Assembly (NCBI RefSeq): GCF_041956535.1
Contig: NW_027192226.1
Coordinates: 60,259-124,258 of the forward strand
DNA length: 64,000 nucleotides
Origin: Calcarisporiella thermophila CBS 279.70
Taxonomy: Eukaryota > Calcarisporiellomycota
Direction: 5' to 3'
Shown: piece after piece, positions 46,802 to 59,154 of the stretch
How positions within the stretch are numbered: the first letter of the stretch is position 1
Layout of the letters: each line of letters begins with the position of its first letter
Position numbers and translations under genes: made by a program
Notes under the pieces: generated by a model
What the model was told of the DNA's origin: nothing
Seen by the model: only the letters and a program-made list of their open reading frames with translations
The model's database searches: none

Positions 46802-49433
46802 TTATGCTACATCCATAGATGCTTTCATGACTAGCCGCTTCAAGGTATCTGGCTGATGGATTGCATGCGCAAGTTGACGCAATTCAACTGTGTCTAAAAG
46901 TCGCACAGTCACACGATTTGCACGTCGGATACCGGTCGCCTTTACCGCAGGGAAAAGGCGTGCGCCTAAAACCTCTTTCTGATCTTCAATGGAAAGACAA
47001 CGTAGGGCACTTAGGAAAGCATCCGTTTCAAGACGTCGTGAAGCCTCCTCATCTTCCGAAAAGCGAGGAGCTTCAGATGCGGCAATGGGCATTGTTGCCA
47101 TGATTTCTTTTTTGGGTGAAGAATCAGACGGCTTTTTCTGTTCCACAGGAGCTGGCACTTTCTTATGGGATATAGATGATTTGGCGATCTGTGGGGGCTC
47201 TCTGTCAGTAGACGGAATTCTGTTTGCTTGGTATTTTACAGCATTGGGAGGCTTAAATGAATTCGATGAATTCCGTTGTAATGGCACCATGACCATCGGA
47301 CCAACAGCTTTTGGTAGATTTTCAGGCTCTAGTCCATCTTCAAAGTCATTATCGCTCTCTGCATACGCTTCCTGATCTTCCTCATCCTCTTCTCCCACCA
47401 CTTCTAGCGCTTCTTTTGCCATCCTTACTTTTTCACGCAAATATTCGGAATTGAATAAGCACAGTGATCTTTCTTTTCTCCCTAAAGTGAGGAGCATGTC
47501 GACCACATCTTCTACGCCCTCACTAGTCACCTTTTGAACGGCCAGTGTAAGCTGCAAACGCAGGGCTTTGGATGTACGCTCCGTCATTACTGTAGCGACC
47601 GTTGGAGGTTTACGTGGATATACGGTTGGAATTGTCCTAGTATGATTTTGCGAAAGAGATGGCAGAGAAGTTTCGGGATTGATTGGAGTAAAAGGATCGG
47701 GCTTAGGGGACGGTGTAGGCTTATTTTGTGATGGGTAAAAGGCTGGAGCATCTGGGCGCAATATGGGAGATGGTTCCATACTTCTTTGTTGAATTAGTTG
47801 ATCTATCTGTGTGGCCATAAAAATTATTAACCGTTCATCATACATCCAACCAGGGTTAAAAGGGCAATTATCTACCTTTGATTTGAGAAGTTCAGGCGAT
47901 TTTATCGCATCCACTATATCTGCAATATGCAAGTCCAAGAGGGATTCAATCGCTCTCTCGCACTCGCTCTCGCTCAAATGCACACAATGGCGCTTAATTT
48001 GCCCATTAAGCAATCGACGAAGAGTCGTAATTCGGGTGTCGTGACGAACAAAAGAAAGTGAAGTGAAAAATGCTTCATTAAATGTACCGTCCGCAAGATA
48101 AGGATTTACTAGCCCATCGCCTTCATTATCTTCTTCTTCTGTGCCATCATTTGTATATGTATATTCCACTGCTTGATTCTGCTGCACAACTGAACGTACA
48201 GCTGCGAGTTTTGCTTCACGCAATTTTTTCGGCTCGTGATATGCTACCACCACCCTCTTTCCTCCGATGTCCTTTCCATTCATTTCTCGAAGCGCTTGCG
48301 CAGCTGATTCGGGCTTGTTAAAACTGACAAATCCAAAACCTTTGGATTGATTACTCGTGGCATCAGTCATGACGCGAGCGCTGACGATACGGCCGTAATG
48401 CCGAAATGCATGAAAGAGGTCCGTACTTGTGAAGGAAGGGTCTAAGTTTTTGATATAAAGATTACATGGATCGATCCCAGGAAGATTTTGTTCATCTACA
48501 GGGGCGTCTTTGTTGGTCAAAGGCGGCTGGAATGAGCGAGAAATGTCATCAAGAAGTCAGCAAAATTTAAAATAGTGGTCAAGATAAAGACGCTTACAGA
48601 GAACGACGCAGTATAGAAAGCCTCAGAGGGTATTGTCATCTTATCTTCGCAATTTGCTGAACTATACTGCGATACTTTAATTGACTGCCCGTCAACCACA
48701 AGACCATTCATCTCTACCACAGCGCGATCTGCATCCTTCTGATCAAAGTATTGTATTAAAGCGCGTCCCTCAAATTTTCCACTCGAAGTTACAACAGTAC
48801 GACACATGGAGAGTGGACCGTGTGGGCGGAAAAGGTCATAAAGCCGGTGATTATTTATTGTTGTGATAGAAAGATGTTCGACCAGAAGCACATGGGCATT
48901 TGGTTCTGGCTCAAAAGTGGAATGATCTGGAGAAGCAGTGGGATCTCGCATGGAAAAGTGTAGATATGAGTTTTGAGGCCCGATAAGTGTGCCATTGAAA
49001 ACGGCATAAGCTCGCTCCGCTAATGGAACCAAATATGTCAGAAAAATAATAGCGGAATGGACTGAGAGGAAAAATTGATACCCTGAGTTGGGGATTTGAA
49101 TAACACGATTCCACGCTGCATGCCATCCCCTGTAAAATACAATTTTACTCTAATCCGATGTTAATTGAAAATATGTATATATACGTTAAACATGAATAAA
49201 ACTAACTCAACAGGCTCGCACACCCTCAATAAATTCAATATGTCCTCCCGTGATACTTCCATGTCCACATCAAGAATATACAGCATATTATTAAAACTGG
49301 AAGAAGGGGGGTAATGTACCGGTGATACAAGTGGCGAGAGGGGAGGCGATGGAGTCGCAGATCGAGGAGTTTTCTTGCGTTTAGATTTGGAAAGAAACTC
49401 GCGAATGGACACTGTAACAGTTTCTGGCTCCAT
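46802..49433 (-). CDS. rrm4: Rrm4-like protein: three RRMs and three MLLE-like segments
   Basis: 827 residues in three exons: 49433..49207, 49129..48598, 48526..46802. RRM1 about 50-135 (RNP2 LYILDVD, RNP1 SGYQFFLSV); RRM2 about 160-235 (HVLLVEHL, GRALIQYF); RRM3 about 273-352 (NLYIKNL, KGFGFVSF). Then three helical PABC/MLLE-like segments: about 422-472 (ESLLDLHIADIVDAIKSPEL), about 568-625 (VDMLLTLGRKERSLCLFNSE) and about 765-825 (QKEVLGARLFPAV ... LLDTVELRQLAHAIHQPD). Ustilago Rrm4 has this same order and length and links mRNAs to moving endosomes through Upa1. The exon 1/2 join is supported by frame (phase 2) and by the RRM1 fold. A PABP-like protein is the alternative, but four tandem RRMs are absent. 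Confidence 0.8.
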
Positions 49434-50081
49434 TGTTGTTATTACTTGACGTACCGTAGCAATGCTCTCTGCTGATGTTACAGAAAAAATATAGATGATA
49501 TCCAGACCTCAATTCTAATAGATGTCCTTAACTCACAAGTAATATAGATGAGCTAAGCCACTTATTATTTATATTTTGCCACATTTTATTAGAGTTTGAA
49601 ATTTCAACACTTGATCTACTAATCTGACCCCTGACACCATATGGCATACAAGATGTTTTTCTTGCCCCATAACCCTTGTCTATTCTCCCTGTAGCTACGA
49701 AGTTACAATTATATGGTAAAACTTTTACTTAAATATGTTACAAATTAATTCCTCATAATATCCTGTATCTCTATTATGCAACTTCAGCGAAAACGCAAAT
49801 TCCATTTTATTAGTTAAATAAAGGGGGAATGGTCTTCTTGTAATTCTAATAGCCACTCGCCTTTTATATTGATGGTATTCTACACTGCAAACAAGTCCAT
49901 GACGTGTTGTCACTTTAGAATAACTTGCCTCCATGATAGATATATTTGCAATCATATTTAGCTTTATTCTGAAATTTTTCTCATTGTTGCAATGCATTGA
50001 ATTTTAAACTCTACTATTTTCAAACTGAAGGTGGCCAGGTAATATAATGAAACTTGTGACCATTAAAGCAATGTTTTTGAC
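49434..50081. other. Divergent intergenic region Rrm4-like / Rab2
   Basis: About 650 bp, AT-rich; should hold both promoters. The open frame at 49725..49997 (minus) shows no recognisable domain. Confidence 0.6.
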
Positions 50082-51144
<1,063 letters not shown>

Positions 51145-51568
51145 TGCTAACTATAATATAATTTAATTATAGATATTATGCCTTGCGATTCTTTTTGTAT
51201 TATATCTGCATATATATATGCCCTAATTACTCTCTATATTGTTTATGCATTGTATTCTTGTAATATTAACTTGTAGTTTGAAATGTTGATACTACATAGC
51301 AGTTTTACAGAGGAATGGATTCTGAATATATGTGACAAGGTAATACCTTGTCCTTTTTTTTTTGCATTAAGGGAATAAATTATCATTTGTCTCCTGAGCG
51401 TATAAGAGTTCAAATATAGCCAGGGAAACAATTTTACCACTGGATAGCGTTTATTCATTCAATCTAATACTACTACTTGACTGCGCCTCCCTTCGAAATT
51501 TGTAAACTTCATGCAAGGGGTTTTAGGAGAAGGATGTTTTCACGTTAGATCCATTTGAAAATTACACC
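51145..51568. other. Intergenic region
   Basis: About 420 bp, AT-rich, between Rab2 and the small mitochondrial protein gene, both plus strand. Nothing recognised. Confidence 0.6.
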
Positions 51569-51890
51569 ATGCCTCTTATTGCCAACGTAGCTGGCTTTGC
51601 TGCCTTTGGATTCACTGTACGTGCATATGCACTTGCGCTGCAGAAGAGACCCATTCTTGACAGTAAGTCCTACAGCTCTTGCATCCTCTTGGATGAGATA
51701 AAAACGCCATTCTCGATGATACTAATCCCCCATTGTCATTGTAGACATCAGCGGACATTTCCTTATGGCTGGTGGGTTTGGTGCACTAGGTTATTGGTTG
51801 TATGGTATCCAAGAGCGTCAAAACGAACTGATTGAGGCACGAAAACAGATTGTGCTCGAGAACCGACAAAAGCGGGAAGCGAACGCATAA
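51569..51890 (+). CDS. Small putative mitochondrial inner-membrane protein
   Basis: 79 residues in two exons, 51569..51662 and 51745..51890 (phase 1, 82-bp intron). Two short hydrophobic segments: ANVAGFAAFGFTVRAYALAL and FLMAGGFGALGYWLYGI, then a charged helix QERQNELIEARKQIVLENRQ. The pattern (AxRAxxLAxQKRP, GYWLYGxxxRQ) resembles the small fungal accessory subunit of complex I annotated as a 9-14 kDa NADH:ubiquinone oxidoreductase subunit, or an ATP-synthase-associated small protein. I lean to complex I but the family call is from memory of the pattern only. Confidence 0.65.
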
Positions 51891-52108
51891 AATACTGGCA
51901 TATGTTTATTGTTTTTCTTTTATATATATTTCTTCGTGTTCTCCTGTTATAATAAATTTTCTGACAATTATAAAATAGAGAATCGATCATGGAACTTACC
52001 CCTGATATTTATCACAGGCTTCTATTGTATTAATCATTTTTAAACAAAAAATAATCTCTATGCCTTGTTATTTGCTTCTTTATTGAAAAGTAGATGCGAT
52101 TTGTCTTA

Positions 52109-53252
52109 TTACATGATCTGCCGGCACTGAGCTCCATCTTCTACCAGCTCTAACACTTTATAAAAGCTTTTGTGGCCTGCATTCTTGAACACCTCCTGAA
52201 CGGCATTGCCGATGTTCTCAAAATTATCAGTGGCCAGAGCGAGGACCGTTGGTCCAGCACCGCTTAAGCAGATACCAAGGAGACCTGGATGTGTATCGGG
52301 ACGTATATTGGCTAGAATCTCGGCAAGCCCTGGCACAAGGCCCATACGATAAGGCTGGTGCAGGCGATCAGTCATCGCATCATAAATAAGAGCAGGGTTA
52401 GGAGGGGATTGGGCAAGGGCGGCAGTGAGGACAGCAAGCCTTTGGAGATTGAAGATCTAGTACATGTTTTTAAAAAGATGAATACTCGTCGCTATGTAAT
52501 AGGGAGTAGCATTTGAAACTTGATAATTCCAGAATACTTACGACATCTTTCTTCACATAAGTCTCTGGTAGGACTGCACGTGCTTTAGCAGTCGAGACCT
52601 CAAACTGTGGTACGACGACAATAGCTCTAATCTCTGAAGCCCATCTTAACCTCATATAGTGCCCAATGCCCCGCGGGGGTTGAGCTGGGGGCTTCCCGTC
52701 CTTATTCGCCGAAGTTCCATTATGGACTTTCTCCGTCTCGGACTCTGGTGCCGCACGCTGTCTTTCCTCCTCTTCTTCTTTTGTAAGTACACGCAGATAG
52801 CTGGCCACAAACCCGCCCACAAGTGCCGCTGCAACGTTATCAGGGTGTCGCTCGATCATTAGACAATAATCTAGCATTCTATCTTTGTCCATCCCCAACT
52901 CTCCAACTACATCGGCCAACATGACCCCACCTACAACCGCCGCTCCAGAACTGCCTAATCCTCTTCCAAGTGGTATCGGATTATTTACATGTAATTTTAT
53001 TGGCGGTAGTTGTTTGCCATAAGTTGACAGAACATATAAAGCTGTTTTGGTAATGAGATTCTGCTCTGGAATCAATGGCACGTCTTCAGCACCTTCACCC
53101 TCATATGTCATGGAGAAGGACTCGGTAGGCGGAAGTATCTGCACATCAAGAGTAAGGTAAAGACTAAGACTTGCTCCGGCGACATCATAACCGGGTCCTA
53201 AGTTGGCCGTTGAACAAGGCACGGTGATTTTATAATGTTTATAAGGCTGCAT
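52109..53252 (-). CDS. THR1: Homoserine kinase
   Basis: 352 residues, exons 53252..52542 and 52456..52109, phase 0, 85-bp intron. GHMP-kinase fold: N-terminal substrate loop CSTANLGPGYDVAG, ATP-binding PLGRGLGSSGAAVVGG at about 94-109, and C-terminal GICLSGAGPTVLAL. It phosphorylates homoserine in threonine biosynthesis. The upstream in-frame leader lacks an ATG, so Met at 53252 (MQPYKHYKI) is the start. An insertion of about 40 charged residues (KEEEEERQRAAPESETEK...) is longer than in yeast Thr1 as I recall it. The splice restores VVIFNLQRLAVLTAAL, a Thr1-typical segment. Confidence 0.93.
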
Positions 53253-53699
53253 GATGCGAATGATAACTTGATGTCTCAATGAGGAGCGAAATAGAGAGCG
53301 AATAATCGACGTCTAAAAGAATTTCAGCTACGATAAATTACAAAGGCAAATAATGGAACTTGATCGTTTCGACTGAAAAATGAAAGATAAATACAAGGTT
53401 GATTCCTCGTGAATTTGTGCTACTATGATTTTTTATGTGTCAAAAATATTGATAAACGAGCTTAGATAACTCGAGAAGCAGTCAACCTTTTTTCAATTAA
53501 TTGATATATATTGTATAAGAGCATGTACTCATCTAATTGAAAAATAAAAAATGTGAAATAAATGAAATAGAGAAAAAGAAAAAGTTAAAGCAAGCGAGAC
53601 AGCTATCCAGTTCACCCGTGAATCAGATAATTTGCTTTTGCGATTATGACCTTTTTTAGCATATCCTTAGTATCTATATACTCCTGGCTCCAGCGATTT
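53253..53699. other. Intergenic region
   Basis: About 450 bp between the start of THR1 and the stop of the mannosyltransferase, both minus. AT-rich. No gene seen. Confidence 0.6.
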
Positions 53700-55296
53700 T
53701 TATATCATCGCTGTTGATTGCACCTCCCGCCATCTCCGCATGCAACTATAGGCGGTATCATCTAACAAGCAAAATGTTAACAACCAATTTAAATTTTCAC
53801 TCAAATAGAGCAAATTACCGAAGTTATCATGTGGATTGCAATGGCACTTTTTCTGAATAGATTTTTCCTGAGGCTATTGTTAAAAGAAAAGCAATTAAGT
53901 AAACATATATTGAAGCATCAGTAATACTTGTACTAACGCAATGCTGGAATGGGTTATGGCGATACCTATGAATACAATCGCAAGGTGTTAAATGGCATTA
54001 AAATAGCTCTTCAAGCATATTTCTCTATGTATCTTACCCAATATCATTAAAGAAGTGGATTTGGCTCTTGTTTAAAAAGATGCTTGCTGCGATGGAATGT
54101 ACAGGTGCATCACCCCATCGTTCATAGAAGAAGCCGCCTGCTTTATCAAGGTACTCAAAGTATTTACTATAGGCTTCAGATCTCCAAAATTTTAAATCTG
54201 CGATTTCGAAATTGGACCAAAAGTGGCAGAGGTTATATGAGTTTCCACCATCATTGCTAACAAAGTCCATCGCTATCATTAATAAAGATATTAATTAGTG
54301 GGAAAATCGCCGCATAAAATATTGGAGTTGTAATACCATTATCTGGAGCAACATATTCAGGATGCTTCTCAATGAATTCCTTCGTCGTTTTCCACAGAGT
54401 AGGTATAGTGCTCTCGTATTCAAAAAGAGATATGGTAAACCCTAAACATTGAAATTATTAATGTACGATCACAGGAGTTATTAATCCAACGTTCCCTTGG
54501 TTCGATTTTCTACTCTCTAGTATTTTCTTCCTAACTTTTCATCTTCTGGTGATCAACTTACCATATTTCAGGTCATTATCTTGCATGTATAAAAATGGAT
54601 CATAGTCTATGTCGCAGAAAAAGTCCACACTCGGCTCCACGCGCCAGTAATAGTCCAGATCTTTCAAAAGTTCATGTCGATAAAAGAATCCGCTCTCAAA
54701 TCGACACATGTGCCGATAGGACAGGCTACCACCGTAAATGATATTATTAGCCGCCATCTGTTCGCGAGCCTCACGAGCTTTCTCTTCGTCTACCCAATGG
54801 GGTATTGACCAATGCTCATGTGGGATTACTCCATAGTGTGTTTTAGCATTGGTGAGTGATTGAGTAAGTGTCTTAAATTCCTCTTCAAATTCGACATCAT
54901 TGAGAAATATATAAGGATAGTTATACTTGTGATTGAATCGAGCCTCAAGCTGGCGGATAGTCCACCTGAGTTCTATCGAATTAAAGAGATAAATTAGAAA
55001 AAGAACAACGTTCAACAAATGAAATATTGCAAAGTATGCTAATGATCTGTTTGTCTACAAAATTACTAAAGTGAAGCCCTACCATGGACGTCAGTATTCC
55101 TTGCTAAAATAACAAAAGCTGCTTTTGCACGCCGTGTAGTAGTATTCGTATATTCATTATTTGACCAAGAAGTGTAATCTAATCTCTTCCTTGCTAGGTC
55201 AGTATAAAGGCTGTGGTCGCCTGTGGATTTGAAGAGTAAAAGGAAGAGTAGTAGAATGGCAAATGAAATGAAAAGCGGCCCTGCTTTTTTCAACAT
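53700..55296 (-). CDS. GT15 alpha-1,2-mannosyltransferase (KTR/KRE2/MNT1 family)
   Basis: 369 residues in seven exons: 55296..55083, 54972..54562, 54441..54337, 54272..54038, 53965..53938, 53873..53819, 53761..53700. Type II membrane protein: short N-tail, signal-anchor [16 protein letters not shown], then the lumenal catalytic domain. Family motifs: [65 protein letters not shown], the nucleophile-bearing [17 protein letters not shown], and [18 protein letters not shown]-terminal KCHCNP...SCMRRW closes the fold. It adds mannose to glycans in the Golgi. Exons 5-7 are tiny (28, 55 and 62 nt). The stem region is short compared with yeast KTRs. Confidence 0.92.
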
Positions 55297-57849
55297 CTTC
55301 TCTTCGACTCTAAAGAATTAGAGAATCTGGACAAAAAGGATGATGGCTAGCCGAAGGTTTGGACTTATCTCAAGGAAAGGAGCAATACGGTGCGGGAACT
55401 TAATTCTAAATTCAAATATCATTGATTGGCTCGCGCGAATATTGAGATATTACTACAATAAACACTTGGGAATGTTACTGAGGGATTTCCACCTTTTTAA
55501 CCTATGGCGTAGATTGACTCCTGTAGATCCGTGCACCATCAAGTGACTGCCTTTTCCAGGTTACTACAGAAGTAAAGCTCTAGATCTATATTGCAGGAGA
55601 GTAAAACAAGCTTAGTTTAGCTCAGAGCATACTCTCACCGTGAGATCAATAGAGACCACCTTTATGCATTGATCAAAACATTGATTGATTAAAACATATC
55701 GATATGATATCGCGTAAATCTCCGTGGCCACCTGGCGTTTAATTAAATTATTGGTAAAATGCAACTGCCTGTACCTATATGACCGACGGGCAGATGTTTT
55801 TCGCCATGCTTGTTCTGCAGAATATTAGAATATGAAAGCTTTGATTCTTTTGCATCAAAATACTAGGCAAGATTGCAGGCTTAGTAAACAATTTTAGAAT
55901 CCTTCCTACTCGGATATCGCTCAAAATCGAAGCACTAATTATGCCTAGTAAATATAGAAGATAAACCTTGAAACTCTCCGCTGATGCCTATGATTTTTGT
56001 ATAGAAATGCACCAAATGCGGAAATATATGGCGGTGATACAGGTACCTTGTAATAAAGAGATCTTTTCTCTAAATATTTTATTTTTGCTGAAATTCACTA
56101 GTGAACAATAGCCACTTTATTTACGTACCTAGAGCGGTAAAGTTTAATCAACATTATTGAATTTGCTCTTGTTGCAACTCCGGTTAAGCGATATTACTTA
56201 AGCAATTACAATTGTATTAGAGAATGATTAGAATTAATGGGTTAAAAAAAAAGGCTAAAATATCCTACATGATATTCTGGCGCAAAGCATTCGAATATTT
56301 TATTCCTATATTACTCCCAATTATATTTCATCCTCAGCCAATGCTCTAGCATTTTGGAATAGAACATATGATGGCCAAGAAATAGTCATACTAACAGCGG
56401 TAAATCTCACATCCGAAATCAGGATCTGTGAGAAGCATTGCTCCTAACGAGGCTTTATATTTGCTTTTTCTCATAAAGCTCTATAAAATACTATAGTGAA
56501 TTAAAAAATAAACCACGTTCTCCTAGCAACACCTCTGGAGTAGTATCTTCGAATTGCGTTTCATTTTCACTGAGCTCAAATGTATACGAAATTAACTATA
56601 TGCACGAGGGACAAATTTTGTCACAAGGTCTGCCTAGAAACCGGCCAAAAGATTTTGTGGGTATGCAGTCATTAATTACTCTTTTTCCTTTCTTATCCAG
56701 AAAATAAAATCGCATCCGCTTATTGTATCCTTTTGGTACACACAGTGATAGCTTTACAAAAGCTATCTAATTAAGGGGCTTTTGCACCTTGATGATTGAT
56801 ATTTTATGTAGAACTTCGGAGGCAAAATCCCGCTAATGATTTATTGACTGCGTGTTTCCGAATGCTTATTTTTTTGAACTAGGCCAGTAATTATGATCAT
56901 ACGCTATTCATACCCAACCCATCATTTTGGCGCCTTTTATATTAGAGGTGTAACGAAAGTGATGAAGAACAGAAAACTTGCCGATTCCGACGCAAAGACA
57001 ATCAAAACGATCCAATTAAATCTGGATTTCTATTGAAAGCAACTTCATAATTGATTCATAATACTCAGCTCACTGAATATGGTTCATTAAATGGTTCCCT
57101 GCTCTATATTAGGAGGTAGAGAAAATTGATATACGACTACTTTGCTGCATATGTTGACTATCTAATTTACGCTCAGCAAGTGCTCTTGTTTATCGGAAGG
57201 TGGGGGATCTTTGCAGAAGCATTTGTGTATTATCGAGAAAAGAAATGAATTCTGCTGCAATTCAGGTTTGAAATGTTCTTAACAAAGCAGTAGAAAATTG
57301 TAGGAAAACGTTAAGTACTATGGTCAAACCAGTAAACAGTTTTAATCCATTCCCTGCTGGCTATTTTGCTGCATGATGATAATATTACATGCACTCAACG
57401 AAAGCCAAGAATATCTTAATAGTAAATACTATTTTTTTTACACAGTTGCTTTTAACTCTAAGCATGGAATGTCTCGGGACACTTGTATAATCTCTTCTAT
57501 GAGAGATAAACTGAAATATTTAAAGAAAGAATATATTGATAGAATATCTAATGTAGCAGTAGCATCATTTTCTCAGACAGTAAATTTGGAATCCATTCTA
57601 ACTCTATTCTAATATTTCTTTTGCTTCAAGCGAAGAGAATAGTTTTCGGTGGAATTGAATTAGTGGAGGGGAGTGGGGCGAGGGAGAAGGCCATTGCATC
57701 ATTAAACGTCTGAATTAAGCACAGCTTAACCAGTGCAATTTCAGTATAATTGACTATACTAAAATTGTAATCTTTCAAATATTTTATTGAACAATTTTTT
57801 TATTTGGAAAAAAATAGAGTAAGACATCTATCCAAATCCTTCTCAGATA
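55297..57849. other. 2.5-kb gene-free stretch
   Basis: Read on both strands. Only short open frames (for example 55340..55546 and 57373..57612, plus) with no domain, no convincing splice extension, no tRNA, and no terminal repeats of a transposon. It holds the promoter of the mannosyltransferase and the 3' region of the CFEM-like gene. Confidence 0.5.
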
Positions 57850-58468
57850 TTACAAAATTAGCCCCATAACTACCAATAGCCCAGCCCCCATCATTATACC
57901 AGTCAGAATCTTAGATAACTCTGCGCCGCTTATTCGATTTGCTACAGCCCCTCCTGTACTGGTAGCCGCCGTTTGGGGTTGGGTTGAGGCTGTTGGAGTA
58001 ATTGATAACAGCTTCCCACTCGCTGAGCTCACACTTGTCGCAACCAAGGAGGCAAGAGCAGCGGCAGACGAAGTGGCAGACGGAGTGGCAGACGGAGTGG
58101 CGGGCAGGGAGGTTGGAACCGCTCCGCAGTAAACTTGGATTTGACCCTGTTGGATCTTGCTTTGCTCCTTGATTTGGTAGTCATCACCACATAAAGCATA
58201 GCACTGGAGGAGGTCTTTCTGCCGCTGACATTTACAAGCCATATCGCTATAGGCGCAGAGATTAAACATTTCCTCTCCTCTGTTGAGGCATGCGGCAAAG
58301 CTAATGGGAGAGCATATCGGTTAACGGGGGGCATGGCTTGGCTCAAACTGCTAAAGCATTTGTGGCCGATATGTTACGAGTGTGTAAAGAGACTTACTTT
58401 ATTTGAGCTAGGCAGGCAAAGGAAGCCGAAATCTGAGTAAGGAGGAAAAGGACAAAGAGTGGGTGCAT
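57850..58468 (-). CDS. CFEM-like GPI-anchored wall protein
   Basis: 173 residues, exons 58468..58398 and 58300..57850, phase 2, 97-bp intron. Signal peptide MHPLFVLFLLTQISASFA; then eight Cys within about 70 residues, including NLCAYSDMACKCQ and LLQCYALCGDD, a spacing close to CFEM domains. Residues about 88-140 are Ala/Thr/Ser/Pro-rich with a PSAT repeat. The C-terminus has a GPI-attachment pattern ending GIMMGAGLLVVMGLIL. An earlier acceptor near 58344 opens another frame that loses the Cys pattern, so I chose 58300. CFEM proteins bind haem or act in the wall; the canonical haem-ligand Asp is not certain here. Confidence 0.72.
58064..58099. repeat. 12-bp tandem repeat coding PSAT
   Basis: Three copies of GCAGACGGAGTG (first copy one base different), coding Pro-Ser-Ala-Thr three times in the CFEM-like protein. 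Such units tend to change copy number between strains. Confidence 0.85.
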
Positions 58469-59154
58469 GATTTTTGGGTCCTGTTTTTCTTTTCGGGGGG
58501 AATTACTTTGGGACAAAATCAAACTCAGAGGAAAAAAGAGAATAGGCGAAGATAAGGATGGAGGGAGGATGGGAATTATGCCTGCAAAGGACGAGGGGAA
58601 TTTATATCCTCTTATTCTGGAATGCTCCCATCACAATCTGGCCCGGATTCATCGGATTTCATTCCACAATCTCTTCGATAGACTCAAAACACACTCTATT
58701 TAAATAGCAAGAATCCCTGGAGTAATGTCTTTTATTTCGAATTTTAATTAAAAAAAAGGATTTTTAAATTTTATAGACACTTTCGTATCGATTGGTTTTT
58801 CCTTCTCCATGGAATCGAGAGCGCAAGCATTTCTGGCTGCAATTACGTCATTCCACGTGAAATAGCCCTAACCTTATTATCTCGCTTGGTCACACCTAAT
58901 GGAGCCATACGCTTAGGCCGAACCAAATGTGGTTACAATCGAAGGACGGCCGAAAGTAACTGTTTATACTTTGGCGAGATCGATTTTTTATATATACGTC
59001 AAAGAAAATACCTCACGTACCCTCCCCCCAAGACCATCAGGTAGAAAAAAAATAGACTTCGGAATTAATTCCCTCCTTTTTTTTCCCATAAATATCCTAA
59101 CCCTTCTTATTTAGACCATCACGTCCTTTTTTCTCGAACTCTCTGGTAGACGTG
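58469..59154. other. Divergent intergenic region CFEM-like / P5B ATPase
   Basis: About 690 bp with both promoters. Short open frames at 58467..58703 and 58929..59114 (plus) have no domain. A pyrimidine-rich stretch with T-runs lies at 59068-59145, just upstream of the ATPase start. Confidence 0.5.

Noticed and set aside
57373-57612. 79-residue open frame on the plus strand in the 2.5-kb gap
   Set aside because: No recognisable motif or signal peptide and no splice continuation; probably chance.
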